A stretch of DNA of 64,000 nucleotides from Ophiocordyceps camponoti-saundersi (nom. inval.) (taxonomy: Eukaryota > Ascomycota > Sordariomycetes > Hypocreales > Ophiocordycipitaceae). This document shows positions 53,875 through 64,000 of this stretch, piece after piece; positions within the stretch are counted from its first letter, which is position 1; each line of letters begins with the position of its first letter. The stretch lies in the NCBI GenBank assembly GCA_003339415.1, contig PDHQ01000001.1, positions 248,001 to 312,000 of the forward strand, written 5' to 3'. Below the pieces are notes generated by a model. That model was not told where the DNA came from and did no database searches. It worked only from the letters and a program-made list of their open reading frames with translations. A program made the position numbers and the translations under genes.

Positions 53875-56800
53875 ATGGAGAAGCCAACTCTCGACAGCCC
53901 TGATCTCTACACCATTGGCTGGATTACTGCTCTCTCGATTGAGCTCGCGGCAGCAACAGCCCTTCTAGACCAGGAACACGAAGCACCTGAAGGCTTCGTC
54001 CAGCACTCAAATGACAATAACGCATACACATGGGGCCGAATTGGCAAACATAACGTGGTGATAGCCTCGCTCCCCGCGGGCATCTACGGCACGAACCCGG
54101 CTGCGATTGCGGCTTCGCATCTTCGTTTTTCGCTGCCAGATATCAAAATCGGTCTTTTTGTCGGCATTGGCGGCGGTATATCTCGGCCTGCTGAGGGCCG
54201 TGATATTCGGCTTGGCGATATTGTCGTGAGCCAGCCAGCGGAGACGTCAGGGGGCGTGATACAGTATGACCTCGGAAAGGCCAAGTCAAACCAGAACTGG
54301 GAATGCAAGGGACATCTTGATAAGCCCCCGATCGTTTTACTCAACGCTTTGAAGAACCTGCAGGCGAAACACGAACTGGAGGCATCCAAAGTTCCGGAGT
54401 TGCTTACTGCCATGTTGAAGGGCTATCCTCTGATGGCGAAGCCAAAGAACAAATTGCCCGCTTACGTCCATCAAGGGTTCGAGAATGATCGGCTCTTCGT
54501 TTCCTCTTACGAACATAAGTCTACAGCTTCTGACTGCAGCGTCTGCGACCTATCGCAGCAAGTCGACCGCGACGATCGAGACTCGACCGATCCCGAAATC
54601 CACTACGGCATCATCGCCTCGGGAAACACGCTCGTGAAAGACGCTGCTACACGGGATTCAATTGCAAAGATTGCCGGATCAGAATGTCTCTGCGTCGAGA
54701 TGGAGGCGGCTGGTTTGATGAGTCATTTCCCCTGTCTCGTTATACGGGGAATCTGCGACTATGCCGATTCGCATAAGAACGATCGCTGGCAGAGATATGC
54801 CTCGGCTACAGCGGCTGCCTTCGCCAAAGAACTTCTTGGACGTGTCCCGGTTCAGGGACTGCGTACGACGCCGCGAATCGGAGACGTCTTGAAATCTGGT
54901 GATTCCCTCTAAGCTTCTCGTGTACAATAGTGTCCACGGCTAAACATGAGTTATCAAAGTCAATGAAAACCTCGAAAGTGTCAAATCGGGGGTTCAAGGC
55001 CTCCGACAAGGCGAATACGATCGTCGTATGAAAGAATGGCTTTCGCCCCCTGATTTGTCCCTAAACTTCAACAGAGCCAAAGAAAGTCGACATCCAGGAA
55101 CCGGAAAATGGTTTCTTGAAAGCTCAACGTTCCGCGATTGGGAGTCTGGCAAGCGAAGCAAGCTATGGTTACATGCGGGACCAGGGAGTGGCAAAACAGT
55201 GTTGATGACGACTGTGGTAGACCATCTCCGTGATGGATCTCGCATAGTCCTTCCCTTCTATTTCGACTTCAGAGACAAAAGTAAGACAACTGTCGACAGC
55301 ATGCTTCATTGCGTTGTCTCCGATCTTTGTAAAACTTCCCGGGACTGTCGACATGAGCTTGACAGTCTATACAAATCCTGTGGAAGCGGGGGGAAGCAAC
55401 CCGATACTGACTCACTTTCAATCAGCCTTGTCTCAGTCATGTCCAAGGTGAAGTGTCCAAAAGATGTTTACATCGTCATCGATGCACTGGATGAGTGCAC
55501 CGAGAGAAAGAGCCTCTTGCGACGGTTGAAACAAATGTTTGATTGTCCGGAGACGAGGGATATTCATCTCTTGGCCACTAGTCGACAAGAGCAAGACTTG
55601 CAAAGCGGCCTCAGCGAATGGATTCCGGAAGACAATCGTGTTGCACTCGACAAGGCTGCGGTGAACAGTGACATTCGCCTTTATCTTGGAGCAAGACTCG
55701 ACACTGATGAAGGATTCAGAAGGTGGTCCGAATATCCAGATGTGTTGGAAGAGATAAAGTTAATGATTCTCGAAAAGGCTGATGGAATGTGAGTTTCCTT
55801 TCAACAGTTCATGCTCGATACAATGCAGCAGTGTTGATAACATGTATGTCTTTGTAGGTTCAGATGGGCAGCATGCCAACTTGATCTTCTGGAAGATTGC
55901 CTGACCTACGACGAACTCAAGACAACTATGGAAACATTGCCTTCTTCTATGAACGAGACGTATGCCCGAATACTGGATAGAATACCAGAAATACGCAGGG
56001 ATAAAGCGATTCGGCTCCTTCAGCTTCTCCTCTACGCAGAGGAGCCTTTGACTGTTTCCGAAGTGATTGACGCCATCGCAGTCCGTCTCGAGGATGGTGG
56101 TGAATTCAACGTGAAATCAAGGCTTCCTGACCCGAACGACATATTCAAGTTCTGTCCGAGCCTATGTACGATCGCGCCATGGCCAGGTCACGAAATGCTA
56201 GGGGACGAATATATGTTCATTCAATTGGCCCACTTCTCGGTCAAGGAATACCTACTTTCAACAGCTCTCGAAGGACCTTTTAGACAAGTGTTTTCGGCAG
56301 AAACGTCTCATGCATGCATAGCACAGGTTTGTATGTCCTATCTTTGCTGCGTGACTTACGACAGTGAACCGGTTCATCCCTTCACTATATACTCGATCAA
56401 ATATTGGGCAGTTCATGCCCGACACGTCCAAACTCTGGATCACGTTCACGACAAGATGTTGGCGTTTTTCGAAAATAAGGAGGGATATGAGTACTGGAAT
56501 GGCTCTTTCCTCTTGCCTTCAAGCTCCGAGTCCATGACGCCAGATGAGGGATATCCGCCACTGCACTTTGCCTGTTTTGCTGGGTTAGTCGACATTGTGA
56601 GGATCCTTCTTGGCAGAGGTGCCGATATCGAGGAGCCATTTCCGGATGCCAAGCGTCAAGGGGACTTAGACGGACGAAGATTGTACTACCCGATTTCAGT
56701 TGTAACAATTCATCTGCATGACATTCTTCGTCACGATGTTGTCTGCGGAACAGCTCTGATGGCAGCAGCGGCAGGAGGGAACGAGAATATCGTGAATCTG

Positions 56801-57988
56801 CTACTCGAAAGAGGTGCCTACGTCAATGCTAGAAACAAAATCGCACGGTCAACGGCTTTACACGCAGCAGCTGAAAGGGGTGCAGAGGGGCTAGTGAAGC
56901 TTCTACTCGACGAAGGTGCTGAGGTTAACGCACAAGATAGATACTCACAAACAGCACTGTATATAGCAACTGAAAGCGGAAACGAGGCATTGGTCAGGAT
57001 GCTACTGGATGCAGGTGCCGATACCAACATAATCACCCATGAAGGCTCTACAGCTCTCAAACGCGCGGCCTACAGCGGCCACAGGAACATACTTCGGATG
57101 CTGCTCGACAATGGCGCCGATGTCGATTACTATGGAGGAAAGGGAAGACAGACAGCACTACAAGTAGCAGCATGGGGGGGCCATGACGACATAGTTCGGG
57201 ATATGCTCGATCGAGGCGCCAATGTAAACGAAGACACCGGTCACGGAACAGCCCTCCAGAACGCCGCTTTTTATGGCTACGAGACTATAGTGCGCATGCT
57301 ATTGGAGGCTGGTGCCGATGTAAACAAAGAAAACAGAATGAACGAAACAGCCCTGCAAGGAGCAGCACAGAGAGGCAAAAAGGACATAGTCCGAATCCTA
57401 CTCGATCGAGGTGCCAATGTAAACGAAGACACCGGTCACGGAACAGCCCTCCAGAACGCTGCTTTTTATGGCTACGAGACTGTAGTGCGCGTGCTACTGG
57501 AAGCTGGTGCCGACGTTAACAAGAAAGACAAATTTGACCGAACAGCCCTTCAGAGAGCGGTAACTAATGATCGCAAGCATGTGGTGCGAACGCTGCTGGA
57601 GAAGAGCGCCGAAATGGATTCAGGAGATGTTTCTCAAGCCCTCCATCAAGCTTTCAACACTTTCTTGCTTTTCCGTGGCTCGGGAACCGGAACTGTCAGT
57701 GCACTGTTATATGCAGGCGCTGACATCAACTCAGTTGATCCGAAAGGAACACCTCTTCAGAAAGCACTGGAAGCCAAAGAGAAGGGGAAAGCATTGGTGA
57801 AGATTCTGCTCCAGATGGGGGCCGATGTGAACAAGCGAAGCGACGACGTCGAAGCACCTCTCGAGTTGGCACGGCAGTGGGGAGACAAGGAGATTATACA
57901 GGCTCTGCTGGAAGTCGGTGCCATAGATGGTGTCTCTGACGAAGGACGAGAGACCGGAGAAGGTTGCAAAAGAAGGAGACTCGAATAA
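53875..57988 (+). CDS. NLR-type receptor: nucleoside phosphorylase - NACHT - ankyrin repeats
   Basis: Three exons: 53875-54898, 54960-55788, 55858-57988; 1327 aa. Residues about 10-330 are a PNP/UDP-phosphorylase domain (YTIGWITALSIELAAA, GLFVGIGGGI, EMEAAGLM, GICDYADSHK). A linker GLRQGEYDRRMKEWLSPPD leads to a NACHT/P-loop NTPase: Walker A LHAGPGSGKTVL, Walker B VYIVIDALDEC. A winged-helix-like region follows, then about 10 ankyrin repeats from residue 850 to the end (GTALMAAAAGGNENIVNLLLERGAYV and similar). This is a classic fungal STAND/NLR layout, linked in filamentous fungi to non-self recognition and regulated cell death. Two ankyrin blocks are almost identical. The intron 54899-54959 was needed because in-frame stops precede VNENLESVKSG. 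Confidence 0.88.
57215..57508 (+). repeat. near-identical ankyrin repeat blocks
   Basis: The segments starting RGANVNEDTGHGTALQNAAF at about 57212-57305 and 57410-57508 are nearly identical at protein and DNA level, differing mainly at third positions and two Ile/Val or Met/Val changes. Each spans about one and a half ankyrin units. Confidence 0.9.
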
Positions 57989-59084
57989 TTGCGCGGGAGG
58001 AGCCGCTTCAAACTACGAAGGTTCACGATACCCAGGAATCGATTCAACTCAACTTTTTGCTGCCACCTCTAAGAAGTGTATACGGACTATCTCGCAATCG
58101 AAAGAGAAGGAAGTTTGCTTGTGAACACTCGCTCCTCTTGTCTTGATGCCGCCTCGTCGAGTCTCGACAAAGTCGCGTGTTGTGTGCCGCCGCCGGAAAA
58201 GACAGCAGTCTTGTTTGCCTCGGTCATAGCCGTTGACTTGTAAGGCATTTTCATGGGCAAGAGCCAGCGGGTGATCCAAAGGTCTTTGTGGCTGTTGTTG
58301 GTTCGGTCGCTGCTTGCTCGGCTTACCTATCTCTGAGCAGAAAGAAGACTGGCTTACCGGGGAGACTATTGTCTTCACTACTCACTCGGTATACAACTCG
58401 TCTTTCTTCTCTCGGCTCGACCTACATGCATATTATGATGACGAGTAAGGAAACACGGTCCTTTGTCTCGTGCAAACAGACACGTTCAACCTGTAAGCAA
58501 GTTTCTCACGTGTTGATGCCAAGGCGTCGCCTCTTGCAACTACAGCCACAGCTGGTATCGATACCGACTACGAGAACAACTTGTTGAAAGAAGAACAGCC
58601 GAGTAAGCGTGTCAGAAACTGAGCGAGACGGCTGATGTCTTTTACGCCGTCGGCCGCTCACACCACGAAGGCCTGCCGCTGCGAAGACTTCCATCTTTCA
58701 AGCCTTACCACTTACTAGTTGTCGTCTATCTCGTCTCCAAAAAACACGCTGCCATGGGCCTTCCATTCCAGCTTTCCTCGCCCAGCCAGGATAATGAGTC
58801 CGGCTGAAGATTATAATCTTCGCGTGCTTGCTATCCGCCACAGCTTGGATCCCGCTACCTTTGTAAGAGTTTGTCGTCGATTGCGGTGGGTTTGGCCTCT
58901 TCTTCCGTGATCAAAGCGGGCAGGAATACCGGATAGCCTTCCGGATTGCAAAGAGTTTTCATCTCTAGGCCCTTTCATACCCTCATTATAAAAAGCCATT
59001 GACGGTCAACTCCCTTTGCTCTCACCAACTTTTTCATTCCATAACATTAACAAAACAATCTACATCAACTCGAACCTATCCAAA
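57989..59084. other. 1.1-kb intergenic region
   Basis: Between the NLR stop and the fusion-enzyme start on the same strand. From about 58980 the sequence has promoter character: a TATAAAAA box at 58987, then CT- and A-rich leader up to AAAATG. Nothing else recognised. Confidence 0.5.
58985..58994 (+). promoter_or_regulatory. TATA box-like element
   Basis: TTATAAAAAG stands about 95 bp before the ATG at 59085 and is followed by a CT-rich leader. It is a plausible core promoter for the fusion gene. Confidence 0.45.
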
Positions 59085-61091
59085 ATGAGATCAACCACGG
59101 TAAACCACGAGCCTGAAAACCTCACGGCAAGGAAGCCGGTCGTCATCGGACTATACGGCCTCCCAGGAGCCGGAAAGTCTTTTCTCCTGAACAACTTAAA
59201 GCTCGAGCTTGATTCTCGCGACTTTCTTCTCTACGAAGGCTCAGAGAAGATTTCCTCCCTTGTTCCCGGTGGTCTCAAGGCGTTCCAAAGCTTCGAAGAC
59301 CAAGAAAGAGTCTATTGGAGAGAACGAGCCATAGATGAAATCAGTAAAGAAAGCGCTTACGTTGGGAAACCCGCCATCGTCACCGGTCATTACATGTTCT
59401 GCGGCGACGACATCGAGCCATCCGTGGTATGGACTCCAAACGACGCGGAGACTTACACGCACGTCATTTACCTAGCCGTCAACGCTGCTCGCATCGCTCA
59501 ACGGCGTGTGGACGACAGGCTGAAGTCCCGGCCTGCGATATCGATTGATATGATTAGGAGATGGCAGAATACTGAAGTCGCTCAACTCAGTGACTTGTGT
59601 CGTCGTCATCGCATCTTGTTCACCATCGTGTCGGAGGAGTCTCTCTCTCGAGTCCCGGCTTTGGTCCGTTACTTCCGACTGGACGCTGTAGAATCCAATA
59701 CGACTCGTGCGCTCATGAAACTCGACGAATTGATGCCTGATCGAGGCCGATTGGATACAATGCTCGTTCTTGACGCGGATAAAACTCTTGCGGCAGAAGA
59801 CGCGGGAACTCTGTTCTGGCAGATGTTTGCTGAATCACGCCCATCGGCTCGGAAGAGGTGCCCCCTCGAGGAGCTCTTTCAAGGCCCGATGGGATACTCT
59901 GACCTGGCGTTCCGTCAAGCTACATTGTTCTACGAAGAAGCCGTCGGCGATGAAGAGTATGAGCGCCTCTGTGCGGCCGTGGCGTCTCGTATCACCATGT
60001 ATCCAGGGTTCGTCACGCTACTTCGATCCGTGGCCAGGCAGAGCCATGTCGGTGCCGTGATAGTGACGTGTGGTCTATCTCGAGTTTGGGAGATGGTTCT
60101 CGAGGGTGAGGGCTTATCAACAGAAATCAAGGTCCTGGGTGGCGGGAGACTTGCCAACGGCTTCACGATCACCCCAGCCGTCAAGGCAGCCGTCGTCTCG
60201 CAGCTACGACATACCGACAAGCTGCACGTCTTGGTCTTTGGCGACAGTCCGTTGGATATTCCCATGCTGCAGGAGGCCACCGAGGCAATCGTCGTGGTTG
60301 GTGATATAGCGACGAGAAGCCGAAGCATGGATGAAGCTCTCGCTCGGGCGATTGGCTCTGGGCTCCGAGCCCGACAGGTCCTGCTTTCGGATAATGCCGC
60401 TCCACGACTGGATGAGACGTTGCTTCCTCGCACCAGTCTTTCCGAGCTGATGATGAGCCGAAGAATGAGGCCGGTGCTGCACTCAACTGATACAAACGCA
60501 GCGCGGCTGTTGATGACGCCCACGAGAGACGCAGCCATCGCCGGACCGGCGCTTAGAAAGGCTCATCGTCAGGTTGGAAGGTATCTGGCCATTCAACACC
60601 TTTCAGACGTGATGGGTCTCGAAGAATACGAGATGCGTCACGTTCAGGGCTCCGTGACCAGCGGCCATCGACTTAGAGACGAAGAACGAACGCTGATTGT
60701 GGCTCTTATGCGAGGCGGAGAACCGTTGGCTTTAGGAGTCAATGGCGTGTTTCAGCAGGCCATGTTCCTTCATGCCGACTCTGCGTCGGATGTAGATGAG
60801 ATGCATCTACATGGCCTACGGTCTGTCATCTTGGTCGACTCCGTCGTCAACACAGGAAAGACGCTGCTACAATTCATAAAACGTATCCATGACTTGGAGC
60901 CGGATATGCGAATCTTTGTCGTTGCGGCTGTCGTTCAGGCTGAAGCTGTCTCTCAGGGACATGACTTGACCGTTGCCATGGAGCAGCATGATGTGCGGCT
61001 GGTTGCGCTGCGGTTGTCGGATAATAAGTTTACGGGCACCAAGGAGACGGATACTGGGAACCGGTTGTTTAACACGACGCACTTGAAGTAG
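59085..61091 (+). CDS. P-loop kinase + HAD phosphatase + uracil phosphoribosyltransferase fusion
   Basis: Single exon, 668 aa. Residues about 18-200: P-loop NTPase, adenylate-kinase style, with Walker A GLYGLPGAGKS (Gly25-Ser32). Residues about 226-440: HAD phosphatase of SerB type, motif I VLDADKTLAAED (Asp230, Asp232), motif IV FGDSPLDIPML (Asp387, Asp391). Residues about 490-668: UPRTase-like PRT domain, with LIVALMRGGEPLALG, PRPP-loop region ILVDSVVNTGKT (Asp585-Thr593) and C-terminal uracil-binding-like end SDNKFTGTKETDTGNRLFNT. Three active-site sets appear intact. A nucleotide-salvage role is likely: kinase, phosphatase and phosphoribosyl transfer in one chain. Such fusions occur in some fungi but I know no demonstrated function. 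Intronless among multi-exon genes. Confidence 0.8.
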   Translation: MRSTTVNHEPENLTARKPVVIGLYGLPGAGKSFLLNNLKLELDSRDFLLYEGSEKISSLVPGGLKAFQSFEDQERVYWRERAIDEISKESAYVGKPAIVTGHYMFCGDDIEPSVVWTPNDAETYTHVIYLAVNAARIAQRRVDDRLKSRPAISIDMIRRWQNTEVAQLSDLCRRHRILFTIVSEESLSRVPALVRYFRLDAVESNTTRALMKLDELMPDRGRLDTMLVLDADKTLAAEDAGTLFWQMFAESRPSARKRCPLEELFQGPMGYSDLAFRQATLFYEEAVGDEEYERLCAAVASRITMYPGFVTLLRSVARQSHVGAVIVTCGLSRVWEMVLEGEGLSTEIKVLGGGRLANGFTITPAVKAAVVSQLRHTDKLHVLVFGDSPLDIPMLQEATEAIVVVGDIATRSRSMDEALARAIGSGLRARQVLLSDNAAPRLDETLLPRTSLSELMMSRRMRPVLHSTDTNAARLLMTPTRDAAIAGPALRKAHRQVGRYLAIQHLSDVMGLEEYEMRHVQGSVTSGHRLRDEERTLIVALMRGGEPLALGVNGVFQQAMFLHADSASDVDEMHLHGLRSVILVDSVVNTGKTLLQFIKRIHDLEPDMRIFVVAAVVQAEAVSQGHDLTVAMEQHDVRLVALRLSDNKFTGTKETDTGNRLFNTTHLK

Positions 61092-61547
61092 CAGTTTAGA
61101 TGCCTATCTACTTGAGAAGGTAGTTATCTGTCCAGGTACCTAGTCAGTTGAAGCAAATGAGTTTACAAAGGGGTGTCAAGAACCATCTCAGAGCAGAAGC
61201 TTTAGATGTCGTGTGATATCTGCTCTAAGCTCTGACTACTTTAATTTCACTCATCCCAGCGTAATACTTAAAAGAGTACCTATGTTCAACTTAGTACTTG
61301 ATTATCTTCGACTTCATTTACAGAGAGGATGCGGGAAAGATGCCTGTCAAGGCCATCACGTGACCCTCTCCTCTCTCGCCCTGGCCGATATCGGGCATGA
61401 ACCCAGCCCAACAGCCGAGGAGGCCATGCCATGATTCACCAAGGCTGCCTCCAATTCTGCCTCATGATTCACCCCCAAACCAGGGCCTGAACCAGCATCG
61501 AATCAACACTCGCTCTCCTACCCACGACCTCCGCCATCCACTCGCCA
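61092..61547. other. intergenic region
   Basis: 456 bp upstream of LYS9. No TATA box or specific factor site is evident. Confidence 0.45.
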
Positions 61548-63657
61548 ATGGCGTCCCACAAGTAAGCTCTCGACTTCTTCGACGCCAATCGTGCGCCCAT
61601 GCTGACCTGCACGCCACTTTAGAGTGCTGATGCTTGGCGCCGGCTTCGTCACGAGGCCGACGCTCGACATCCTCTCTGAAGCAGGCATTTCCGTCACCGT
61701 TGGTACTGCTTTCCCCCATACTCTTCTCTCAACCTCATCCCCAAAGCCTAATTGACACTCTCGAAGCTTGTCGAACGCTCAAGGCGGCCGAGTCTCTTTC
61801 TGCCGGCGTCAAGAACGCCTCTGCCATCTCGCTTGATGTCAACGACGAAAAGGCCTTAGATGCTGAGGTTGGCAAGCACGATCTTGTCATCAGCTTGATT
61901 CCCTATACCTTTCACGCCAGTGTTATCAAGTCTGCTATTCGACAAAAGAAGAATGTCGTTACCACCAGCTACGTATCGCCGGCTATGATGGAGCTGGATC
62001 AGCAGTGCAAGGATGCTGGTATCACGGTCATGAATGAGATTGGCTTAGGTATGTGAGCTCTGTTTTCTTTTAAGCATCAGGCAGCTGACTTCTCCTCAGA
62101 CCCCGGGATTGATCATCTCTGTGAGTGGCCTCGACGGACCGTCGGGCGGACATGACTCATGGTGTTGCCAGATGCCGTCAAGACCATTGAAGAAGTCCAC
62201 AAAGCCGGAGGCAAGATCACGTCCTTCCTGTCATACTGTGGCGGTCTTCCGGCTCCCGAAAGCTCTGGGAATCCTCTGGGATACAAGTTCTCTTGGTAAG
62301 AAATCCTATGATCTGCGTCTCGCCGCAAGTATTCCTCCCTCTGGAATCATTCTCTGACACGGCAGCCATCAAGGTCGCCTCGCGGAGTTCTTCTGGCACT
62401 GCGAAACCCCGCCAGCTTCTATCAGGATGGCAAGATTGTCAACGTCGCAGGCCCTGGTAGGAAGCTCCCCCGACAGAGTCGACCTGCAACTGCTGACCCG
62501 GCGTTTTTCAAGATCTGATGGCAACCGCTAAGCCGTATCACATCTACCCGGGTGAGACCTTGACCCTCCGACTCTTGAATCTCGTTATATGATCACAAAT
62601 ATGCACCACGCAACCCATCAATCGTCAATGCTGACTTTCGAATTCCCCAGGATTTGCCTTCGTCGCGTACCCGAACAGGGATTCCACCGGCTACAAGGAG
62701 CGATACAACATCCCTGAGGCGCAGACAATCATCAGGTGCATTCATCAAGGATAAACACTTCCTCATTGCCCATGGCTAATTCCTGACTAGGGGCACACTG
62801 CGGTATGTGGGTTTCCCCGAATTCGTAAAGGTCCTCGTCGACATCGGCTTCCTCAAAGACGAGGAGCAACCTTTCTGCAAGGAGGCGATACCATGGAAGG
62901 AGGCAACGCAGAAGATCGTCGGCGCTTCGTCGTCGGATAAGAAAAGCCTCATCGACGCCATCTGCGCCAAGACGTCTTTCCCTGACAAGGGGCAAAGAGA
63001 TCACATCTTGGCCGGCCTCAGGTGGATTGGACTCTTTTCGTCGGAGAAGGTGAGCCTCCTATGAACTGGAGACGACGGCATGTGAGCTGACGCGGGTTTT
63101 TCTGAAGATCATACCGAGAGGAAATCCTCTGGATACCCTCTGCGCCACGCTCGAGAAGAAGATGCAATACGGCGAGGGAGAACGAGATCTCGTCATGTAA
63201 GCTTCTTCTCTTGTGGTTTCAGCTTCGGATGGGGATCACAGATTCGATATTGACATTTTCAAAGGCTACAGCACAAGTTTGAGGTCGAGTTAAAAGACGG
63301 CACCAAGCAAACCAGACTGTCAACCCTCTGCGACTACGGCAGCACCGAGCCAGGCGGATACTCTGCCATGGCCAAACTAGGTGAGCAACTCAACATCTCC
63401 ATCGTACAACTCACGCAGTGTTGGATCGACTTACAGCGGAATAGTTGGTGTTCCCTGCGCCGTCGCCGTCAAGCAAGTTCTAGACGGCACTCTTTCCGAA
63501 AAGGGCGTCCTCGCTCCCATGAGCAGCAGGATCAACGATCCTCTCATTAAAGAGCTCAAGGTATGTTGTTGTTCCGGAGATGCATGTGTGTATGGCCCTG
63601 CTGACGCCGTGGCTGTAGAAGTATGGCATCAGTTGCAAGGAGGAGATTGTCGAGTAG
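61548..63657 (+). CDS. LYS9: saccharopine dehydrogenase (NADP+, L-glutamate-forming), saccharopine reductase
   Basis: Thirteen exons: 61548-61561, 61623-61702, 61767-62048, 62100-62120, 62172-62295, 62374-62456, 62513-62551, 62651-62735, 62791-63049, 63108-63196, 63265-63380, 63445-63560, 63619-63657; 448 aa. The N terminus [22 protein letters not shown] is the NADP-binding Rossmann loop. NEIGLDPGIDHLYA and [22 protein letters not shown] are the conserved substrate-site segments. [14 protein letters not shown] and the end [12 protein letters not shown] complete the family. The enzyme condenses aminoadipate semialdehyde with glutamate in fungal lysine biosynthesis, in the cytosol. The 12 introns are unusually dense for a fungal gene but each keeps frame. 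Confidence 0.93.
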
Positions 63658-64000
63658 AGGCTGTTTGGTATCGCGTAGTAAAGCGATTAAAACGAGCAAT
63701 AGACTTTACTCTGCGCATTATTTCATCGATCACCGTGTCGTGCTTTTGACGAATAGCTCCAGCGGGGGGGGGAATGATGATTTCTAAATGCTGCGTTCAT
63801 CCCCTGAACCTTCAAGCACCTGTCTCTAGACTTTATGTGATTGAAGGCTTCGCAACGGCTACATAGATATCCAACGGTCCGTGAAGGGTAACGCTAGAAA
63901 TACGCAGCAAGCAATTCACCCGTCTCAATCAACAAACCCACCCCTAAGACAGTATCTTCATCTTCACTACAAGGGTATGGAAAGCATTCACCAAACTAGA
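63658..64000. other. right-edge intergenic sequence
   Basis: 3' flank of LYS9 with a G(9) run at about 63765. No further gene recognised before the window ends. Confidence 0.5.

Noticed and set aside
1..64000. CRISPR array, bacterial operon or phage
   Set aside because: No spaced direct repeats of CRISPR type; spliced eukaryotic genes fill the window.

Overview
The window is nuclear DNA of a filamentous ascomycete, most likely a sordariomycete and plausibly hypocrealean. The evidence is short spliceosomal introns (about 50-120 bp, GT..AG with CTRAC-like branch points), fungal-only families (PalC, UPF0643, DUF3669, PNP-NACHT-ankyrin NLR, fungal rhodopsin-like membrane proteins), the alpha-aminoadipate lysine pathway and many small secreted proteins. 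The species cannot be named from sequence alone. All exon coordinates were read by eye from reading frames, splice signals and phase; each joined CDS given here is a whole number of codons.

Layout. Positions 1-4.9 kb are an accessory stretch of decayed coding fragments in which one acidic protein module recurs. From 5 to 19.8 kb lies a conserved housekeeping block: eIF3h, UPF0643, a SAM-type mitochondrial carrier, a PTC7-like phosphatase, SDHB, an Asn-rich secreted protein, PalC, ALG6 and ribosomal protein P2. From 20.9 to 27.9 kb three unrelated predicted secreted proteins stand in a row: a Cys-rich tandem-repeat protein, a 295-aa orphan, and a 1028-aa seven-exon mosaic protein. From 28 to 30 kb there is gene-free DNA full of CATA/TATG microsatellites. 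From 30.3 to 37 kb housekeeping genes return: SPT2, a NUFIP1/CCCH protein, RNA polymerase III subunit RPC25 and EMC3. From 38 to 51.6 kb the genes are more lineage-variable: a DUF3669 protein, a secreted protein, a CLN3/battenin-like transporter, a triplicated non-coding repeat, a 2OG-Fe(II) oxygenase next to an aldehyde dehydrogenase, a rhodopsin-like membrane protein and a secreted endonuclease/exonuclease/phosphatase. From 53 to 61 kb there is a complete NLR immune-type receptor (nucleoside phosphorylase-NACHT-ankyrin) followed on the same strand by an intronless P-loop kinase + HAD phosphatase + uracil phosphoribosyltransferase fusion. LYS9 (saccharopine reductase) closes the window with thirteen exons.

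How they relate. Several neighbours are divergent and share short promoters: PTC7/SDHB (both mitochondrial), PalC/ALG6, and NUFIP1-like/RPC25. Several pairs are convergent with very short gaps: DUF3669/secreted protein 28 bp, RPC25/EMC3 104 bp, 2OG oxygenase/ALDH 172 bp. The most unusual material is the Cys-rich repeat protein with two internal KR sites, the secreted mosaic protein, the NLR with near-identical ankyrin blocks and repeats just upstream of its start codon, and the kinase-HAD-UPRTase fusion beside it.
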